A stretch of 64,000 nt of DNA from an uncultured Mogibacterium sp. GTDB lineage: Bacteria; Bacillota; Clostridia; Peptostreptococcales; Anaerovoracaceae. Below, piece by piece: positions 63,222 through 64,000 of this stretch (positions within the stretch are counted from its first letter, which is position 1; every line of letters starts with the position of its first letter). Location: positions 1-64,000 of the forward strand of contig NZ_CALISE010000014.1 of assembly GCF_938041965.1 (NCBI RefSeq), written 5' to 3'. The notes under the pieces are model-generated. The model worked only from the letters and a program-made list of their open reading frames with translations, searched no databases and was not told where the DNA came from. Made by a program: the position numbers and the translations under genes.

Positions 63222-64000
63222 ATGCCAATTAAAGTACCAAATAATTTACCGGCAATAGAGACACTTACTAACGAAAACGTATTCGTAATGACGGATACGC
63301 GTGCTATGACGCAGGATATGCGTCCGCTTCACATACTTCTTCTCAACCTCATGCCGACGAAGATTGACACTGAAACGCAGATTACGCGTATGCTCAGTAA
63401 TACACCACTGCAAGTGGAGCTTGAGCTGCTGCAGACCGCAACACATAAACCTCACGTTACTTCTCAGGAGCATATGCTGGCATTTTACAAGACGTTCAGC
63501 GACGTAAAGAATGAATATTACGATGGAATGATTATCACAGGTGCTCCGATAGAGCTCCTTGAGTTTGAAGAGGTCAATTACTGGGAAGAACTCTGTGAGA
63601 TAATGGAATGGTCTAAAACTCATGTTCATAGCACATTTCACATATGCTGGGGAGCTCAGGCTGGGCTTTACTATCACTATGGAATAAATAAGAAAAGACT
63701 TCCAAAGAAGCTATCAGGAGTATTCAAGCATACACTTAAAACTAAGCGTAGCATGCTATTTAGAGGGTTTGATGATGAATTCTATGTTCCACAATCCAGG
63801 AATACAACTATAGATGAAGAAGACATCGATAATACTCCAGGAATTACTGTTCTCTCTACATCTGAGGAAGGCGGTGTATTCTGTGTTAAGTCTGATAATG
63901 ATAGGCAGATTTTCGTAACTGGTCACACTGAGTATGATTGGAATACGCTCCTTAAGGAGTATTTAAGAGATAAGGAAGCCGGTATTAATCCGGAGATTCC
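63222..64000 (+). CDS. metA: homoserine O-acyltransferase MetA, cut by the window end
   Basis: MetA activates homoserine for methionine synthesis. The first 259 codons are present and the frame runs off the right edge. Visible are MPIKVPNNLPA, MPTKIDTETQ, the nucleophile motif HICWGAQAGLYY with the catalytic cysteine, and FVTGHTEYD with the histidine and glutamate. The segment GAPIELLEFEEV has Glu where the E. coli enzyme has Gly. In other MetA proteins this residue selects acetyl-CoA over succinyl-CoA, so O-acetylhomoserine is the probable product. AGGAG lies upstream. Confidence 0.93.
   Translation, partial: MPIKVPNNLPAIETLTNENVFVMTDTRAMTQDMRPLHILLLNLMPTKIDTETQITRMLSNTPLQVELELLQTATHKPHVTSQEHMLAFYKTFSDVKNEYYDGMIITGAPIELLEFEEVNYWEELCEIMEWSKTHVHSTFHICWGAQAGLYYHYGINKKRLPKKLSGVFKHTLKTKRSMLFRGFDDEFYVPQSRNTTIDEEDIDNTPGITVLSTSEEGGVFCVKSDNDRQIFVTGHTEYDWNTLLKEYLRDKEAGINPEI

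Noticed and set aside
1..64000. CRISPR array, insertion sequence, prophage or tRNA-linked island
   Set aside because: No regularly spaced repeats, transposase, integrase or phage genes were found, and no tRNA gene was seen to act as an attachment site.

Overview
The window reads as a chromosomal segment of a low-to-moderate GC anaerobic Firmicute of class Clostridia. Supporting signs are ferredoxin-dependent 2-oxoacid oxidoreductase, FabK (not FabI) in the fatty-acid operon, Rex, FtsH after TilS, Gram-positive cell-wall sorting signals, and SD motifs close to AGGAGG. Gene content and order suggest the Anaerovoracaceae/Mogibacterium neighbourhood, but that placement is inference. I see no rRNA, tRNA, CRISPR array, insertion sequence or prophage.

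Layout. 1-3000: a frameshifted class II aldolase, an HD-domain protein, debris of a cell-wall-anchored surface protein, and mnmA. 3000-8950: a metal-resistance block (ArsR-type regulator with its own operator, a free HMA domain, a Cd/Zn P-type ATPase, a Fur-family regulator), a MATE exporter, a small membrane protein, and a preQ1-I riboswitch driving a YhhQ-type queuosine-precursor transporter. 9050-14660: an LPXTG-like surface protein, an ECF transporter S component behind a structured leader RNA that I cannot assign to a class, a cupin, a double class II aldolase/adducin protein and a glycosyltransferase. 14850-19100: an IclR regulator, then an operon of a P-loop ATPase plus the four subunits of a branched-chain 2-oxoacid:ferredoxin oxidoreductase.

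19300-30300 is a nearly complete type II fatty-acid synthesis operon, acpP-accBCDA-fabH-fabK-fabD-fabG-fabF-fabZ, followed by a MarR (FabT-like) regulator, biotin ligase and biotin transporter BioY. Malonyl-CoA production, chain elongation, its likely regulator and the supply of biotin to AccB thus sit together. 30500-47870 holds housekeeping genes: metG, tatD, tilS, ftsH, a PucR regulator, coaX, dusB, a lipoprotein, pepV, the t6A genes tsaE-tsaB-rimI-tsaD, and an ABC-F protein. 48000-51000: an iron alcohol dehydrogenase with a Rex-like site, a second acyl carrier protein, rex, and a 55-residue 2[4Fe-4S] ferredoxin. 51000-53750: a P-loop/Asp23-like fusion and three unrecognised membrane proteins. 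53800-64000: fba, larC with a histidine-rich insert, a HAD phosphatase, a protein with a damaged zinc ribbon, serine acetyltransferase, the GTPase/nuclease fusion, endonuclease IV, prmA and a truncated metA.

The most striking gene is at 58675-61308. It joins a complete EF-G/Tet(M)-like translational GTPase to a C-terminal NYN nuclease domain of the YacP/Rae1 type, a family known to cut mRNA in the ribosomal A site. One polypeptide would therefore both act on the ribosome and cut the message. The second candidate for something new is the leader RNA at about 11190-11326, which has a strong promoter, a closing stem, a possible pseudoknot and a competing pairing next to the ribosome binding site.
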